64,000 nucleotides of DNA from assembly GCA_963580455.1 (NCBI GenBank), contig OY756968.1:2827544-2891543 (forward strand), read 5' to 3'. Source of the DNA: Euonymus europaeus. Taxonomy: Eukaryota > Streptophyta > Magnoliopsida > Celastrales > Celastraceae. The number at the start of each line of letters is the position of its first letter. Position 1 is the first letter of the stretch. The notes beneath the pieces are model-generated. The model saw nothing but the letters and a program-made list of their open reading frames with translations. It did no database searches and was not told the DNA's origin. The position numbers and the translations under genes were made by a program. Below are positions 60,989-64,000 of the stretch, piece after piece.

Positions 60989-62010
60989 TTTGGCTGGTCT
61001 AGCTTGCTATAGTTGTTACGTCGTAAACGGCGTCACCTCTAGATTGAAGTTATGCTCTACCCTACCCGTAGGATTAGCTCCTTGCTGCAAATTAAGGACA
61101 ATGGTGAACTCACTCCATCTGTTTGAAAGAGGAGGACATGAATACCAAGAGAATCAAGCAATCCCTAATTTGAACGCCAGATGACTAACATTGAGAAAGG
61201 TAGCCTGCCAGTATGTTCGGATGCCAAAGAAGTGCAGGATTGCATAAGAAACACTTCAAATTTTGTTGCGACTTACTTAAATCTCAAAATTATCTAGTGC
61301 TAACTATTCTCTCATTTGCTTTCCTACGTTTGTTGGCAGCCAAATAGAGACAACATATTCAGAATCCGATTATTGCATACATGTAGCTTAATCAATGCTC
61401 CATTTGGTTTGAAATTACAAGAAACATGAGAGGAACTCTAAGCATACGACATATTCTGAAATCCCTACAGTTTCTAAGCAACCAAACGTCAAAATGGAGA
61501 GTCCGATTATTAAAATCGACAAACGTGAGCAGAGCAGAGATTCCAACAATTTCTCAGAAACCAAACGTTGCGAGATGAAAATGCTGGTGAGATTATAAAT
61601 AAGGCCAGACATATCATGCGAGCATTTGAAAAACACGCAGACGAAATCAAATATCAAAATCCGTAAAATTCCTCATGCGAATTTTTCTGAAGATTATCGC
61701 CAACAAAACAAAACAGAACAAAAATACAGCACCAGATTACTAGAAACGCTAGAGAAAACGCTTATCCTGCCAAGCAAATTTCAAGCATTCAGTCGAATTC
61801 GCAACAGAGAGACAAAAACAAGCGCAAAGCAAGAGAATCCAAGAAGGATCGCAAGCTTACATTGTCAGGAAATCTTGATGAGCTTGAGAAAACCACGATT
61901 ACACTCAGAAGCTAAAACCTAAAACGTTCTGCGAAAAGTGGGAGAAGAGATAAACGAGAAAAGTGAGGTTGTGCAGGAGAGAGAAGCAGCGCGGGAGTGA
62001 GTATCAACTA
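60989..62010 (-). promoter_or_regulatory. Callose synthase 5 leader with probable UTR intron
   Basis: A good donor (GACAAT followed by GTAAGC, after 61861) and a good acceptor (TTAATTTGCAG ending at 61085) suggest a leader exon upstream of 61861 and a second leader exon from 61084 to the ATG at 60988. No ORF here resembles a gene. This structure is inferred from splice signals only. Confidence 0.4.
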
Positions 62011-63160
62011 ATACAATTATCAAGATTAATATAGATGATTAACACGTCACTAGTCACACTGCAATTATTTTTTTTTTGTTTTTTTTGTTTTTTTTTTCTG
62101 AAAGTCAGAGAAAACACCCTGAAATATCATTCATAATAAAATTGTAAGTCCACTGCAATATAGGTACTGCACCATAAGTACCATTATACAACTTGACATG
62201 ACAAGTGCAGCTTACTCAGACGTGTAATTCTGTTATGATTCTGTTAGATGTAAATTTACTATTCTTAGCAAGTTGTTAGCTGTAGCTAGCGATATATCAT
62301 TGTACAGAGTAACAGAGAAGTGTAAATTAAAGTTAAGTTTAATGAGAACAAGAATCTCTATTCCGATTTCCGAAAGCTCTCTACGGCTTTGCTTGGATTG
62401 GAGATGAAAAAAATAAGGAGAGTTAATTAACAAGCAAAGGAGATGAAAAAAATAAGGAGAGTTAATTAGAGTTAAGTGAAAGGAAGTTAAGTTACGGGAA
62501 AGAAAAATTGTATATATAATTTTACTTGGATTGAGGGGGAGTTAAGTGGAGTGTGTTCATTATTTCTTTACTTGGATTAAAGATTTTGTGTGAGGGAGAG
62601 TAATAAAAATATTTTACTTACTCAAATAACCTTCATTCAACCAAAGCACAAGGGTGGATGAAATAATTTAGGGTTTTTCTTGAGGATATTTTGAATTTTT
62701 GAAAAATATATGTATCACTCCCCCTCCTTAACACCCCAATTTGAGAGGGGAAGAAAATTAACAAAAAATATAAAATTTCCCCTCACTTAACTCTCTATCA
62801 TCCCCTCTTAAAACCCTACCCTCAATCTAAGTAACTTATTTATTCCACCTCACTCAACTCCCCCTCACTTAACTCTATTCTCCCCCGATCCAAGTAAAGC
62901 CTACAATATTCTTCTTCATTGTTCTATATTTCTTCATCAATGGGCATGGCGATTCTATATTCAGAATTTAACAGTTAGGGAAAAAAAATCAAATAAAGAA
63001 GAAGACATTTTGTACCGATATATGACACGTGGCGGGAATCCAGATGCTGATGAGAGAGAAAAGTGTGGAGAGAGAGAGAGCGTTTTGGAAAGAAACTACG
63101 ACAGCTGTTGACTACAATTTTTGAGGAGAGTGGATCGATCCATTTTGGGGTTACATCAAA
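62011..63160. other. Intergenic spacer between divergent genes
   Basis: The spacer separates the callose synthase 5 promoter from the promoter of the plus-strand gene at 63604. It holds a Tourist-like MITE (62385-62901) and poly-T runs near 62070-62100. No gene is seen. Confidence 0.6.
62385..62901. mobile_element. Tourist-like MITE
   Basis: The left end GGCTTTGCTTGGATTGGAG and the reverse-complemented right end GGCTTTACTTGGATCGGGG are terminal inverted repeats. Flanking TAC at 62382-62384 and 62902-62904 is a 3-base duplication, the size made by PIF/Harbinger elements. Subterminal GAGGGGGAGTTAAGTG motifs occur in both halves in opposite orientation. A 39-base tandem duplication sits at about 62400-62470. 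No coding capacity is seen. Confidence 0.8.
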
Positions 63161-63383
63161 GGCCCATGATTCTTAGTGATTTAATTATGGCGGATTGTTT
63201 GGGCCTAAACAGGCTTTTAGGACTGCTTAAAGAGCTAGTTATGGGCCTACGTTTGGACAAGCGGTGATGTTACTAAATGTCGTCCAACAAGGCCCGTAAG
63301 AGGCTTGAGTCTTTAAGATTCTTTATATTTCGGCCTTCGGTTAAAGATTGCCGCTGTGAACTGTGAAGTAGTAGAAGGCCCGT
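63161..63383 (+). promoter_or_regulatory. Site II (GGGCC/GGCCC) cluster upstream of the metallo-beta-lactamase gene
   Basis: GGCCCAT (63161), GGGCCTA (63201), TGGGCCTA (63242), GGCCCG (63291) and GGCCCG (63377) lie 230-440 bases before the ATG at 63604. Such TCP-binding clusters are usual in promoters of proliferating-cell genes, which fits a DNA-repair gene. The role is inferred. Confidence 0.5.
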
Positions 63384-63603
63384 TATACTATACCATTATC
63401 TATTATTCTATTTATCTCCTAAACACTTTTTTCAATCAGGTTTTCTGTTCCCCCCAAACCCCCATCCTTTTCCCTCTCTTTCATTCTTTTTCAATTCTTC
63501 TCCCGCAGGCTTTGTGAGACCGGTAGAGATAAATCTGTATTTTCCTTCACTCTCTCTCGTTTTCTTTCATTTATTTCGAGATCAATAGAATCGAGAGAAA
63601 GAG

Positions 63604-64000
63604 ATGCCTACAGAAATGCCGAGGGGCCTTCCCTTTTCCGTAGACGCATGGACGTCTTTATCAAAGATGAAGAGGCACCATTTCTTGACCCATGCCCACA
63701 AAGATCACTCCTCCGGTATTGTCACCCATTCTTCGTACCCAATTTACTGCACCGATCTCACCAAATCACTTCTCCTCCAACAATACCCCCAGGTTCGCCT
63801 TTTTATTTACTGTTTCAGTTTTTGAAAAAACATGAATTGGTGCGATTTTTTTGGTTTTATTTGTGTTTTTCGCTTTCGGTGATGCTAGCTTGATGGTTCA
63901 CTGTTCGTGGGTATTGAGGTGGGGCAGTCCGTCTGTATTGGTGATCCGGATGGGGAATTCACGGTCACCGCCTTTGATGCGAATCACTGCCCTGGTAATT
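63604..64000 (+). CDS. SNM1/Artemis-type DNA-repair metallo-beta-lactamase (5' exons, partial)
   Basis: Exons 63604-63792 and 63889-63994 join in phase 0, with a third exon beyond the right edge; the donor GTAATT at 63995 is visible. The first 98 codons start MPTEMPRGLPFSVDAW and contain THAHKDHSSG, the HxHxDH zinc motif of metallo-beta-lactamases, then FTVTAFDANHCPG, the conserved block preceding the next metal ligands in the beta-CASP nuclease family. It resembles the Arabidopsis family member I remember as At1g19025, a putative 5' exonuclease of DNA-repair type. The 5' UTR is Thr/CT-rich. The catalytic core continues outside the window, so activity cannot be judged. Confidence 0.85.

Noticed and set aside
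1..64000. CRISPR arrays, rRNA, tRNA genes, bacterial operons
   Set aside because: No regularly spaced repeats, no rRNA sequence and no complete tRNA cloverleaf were seen; the DNA is a plant nuclear region. The tRNA-like sites noted are primer-binding sites and a SINE B box.

Overview
This window is nuclear DNA of a flowering plant. It is intron-rich, has an AT-rich non-coding background, and its genes belong to land-plant families (YUCCA auxin monooxygenase, SEUSS co-repressor, callose synthase, plastid FtsH-like protein). The residues and splice structure look like a core eudicot; I cannot name the species from the sequence.

Host genes, left to right: a partial FTSHI3-like gene (minus, 1-2897, runs off the left edge); a YUCCA10/11-type flavin monooxygenase (minus, 3997-5659); a small three-exon uncharacterised gene (plus, 10540-11068) behind a promoter dense in G-boxes; SEUSS (minus, 13095-21293, leader to about 22190); callose synthase 5 (minus, 44431-60988, 42 coding exons); and the first two exons of a SNM1/Artemis-type metallo-beta-lactamase gene (plus, 63604 onward). 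I rebuilt all gene models by hand from splice signals, phase continuity and remembered family sequences.

About 22.8-42.7 kb, between SEUSS and callose synthase 5, is mobile DNA. A hAT-like non-autonomous element (22802-31236) is split by a 7.6 kb Athila/Tat-type gypsy element (23116-30758). That element has near-identical LTRs, a gag with a homopolymer frameshift, almost all of pol deleted, and an intact third ORF. Beside it lies a full-length Helitron (31593-42742) with both termini, an RPA1-like gene and an open Rep-helicase gene.

Smaller insertions sit inside host introns. A mini-copia element in a SEUSS intron has captured a rhomboid-protease exon. A TRIM with a perfect 5-bp target duplication lies in a callose synthase 5 intron. 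A Tourist-like MITE lies between callose synthase 5 and the last gene.

The most unusual observations are: the gene-capturing mini-copia; an array of micro-ORFs beginning Met-Val/Ala-Gly in the gypsy leader; four abnormal splice junctions in an otherwise open callose synthase 5; and, in SEUSS, a 41-codon spliced upstream ORF plus a stop codon inside the conserved C-terminus.
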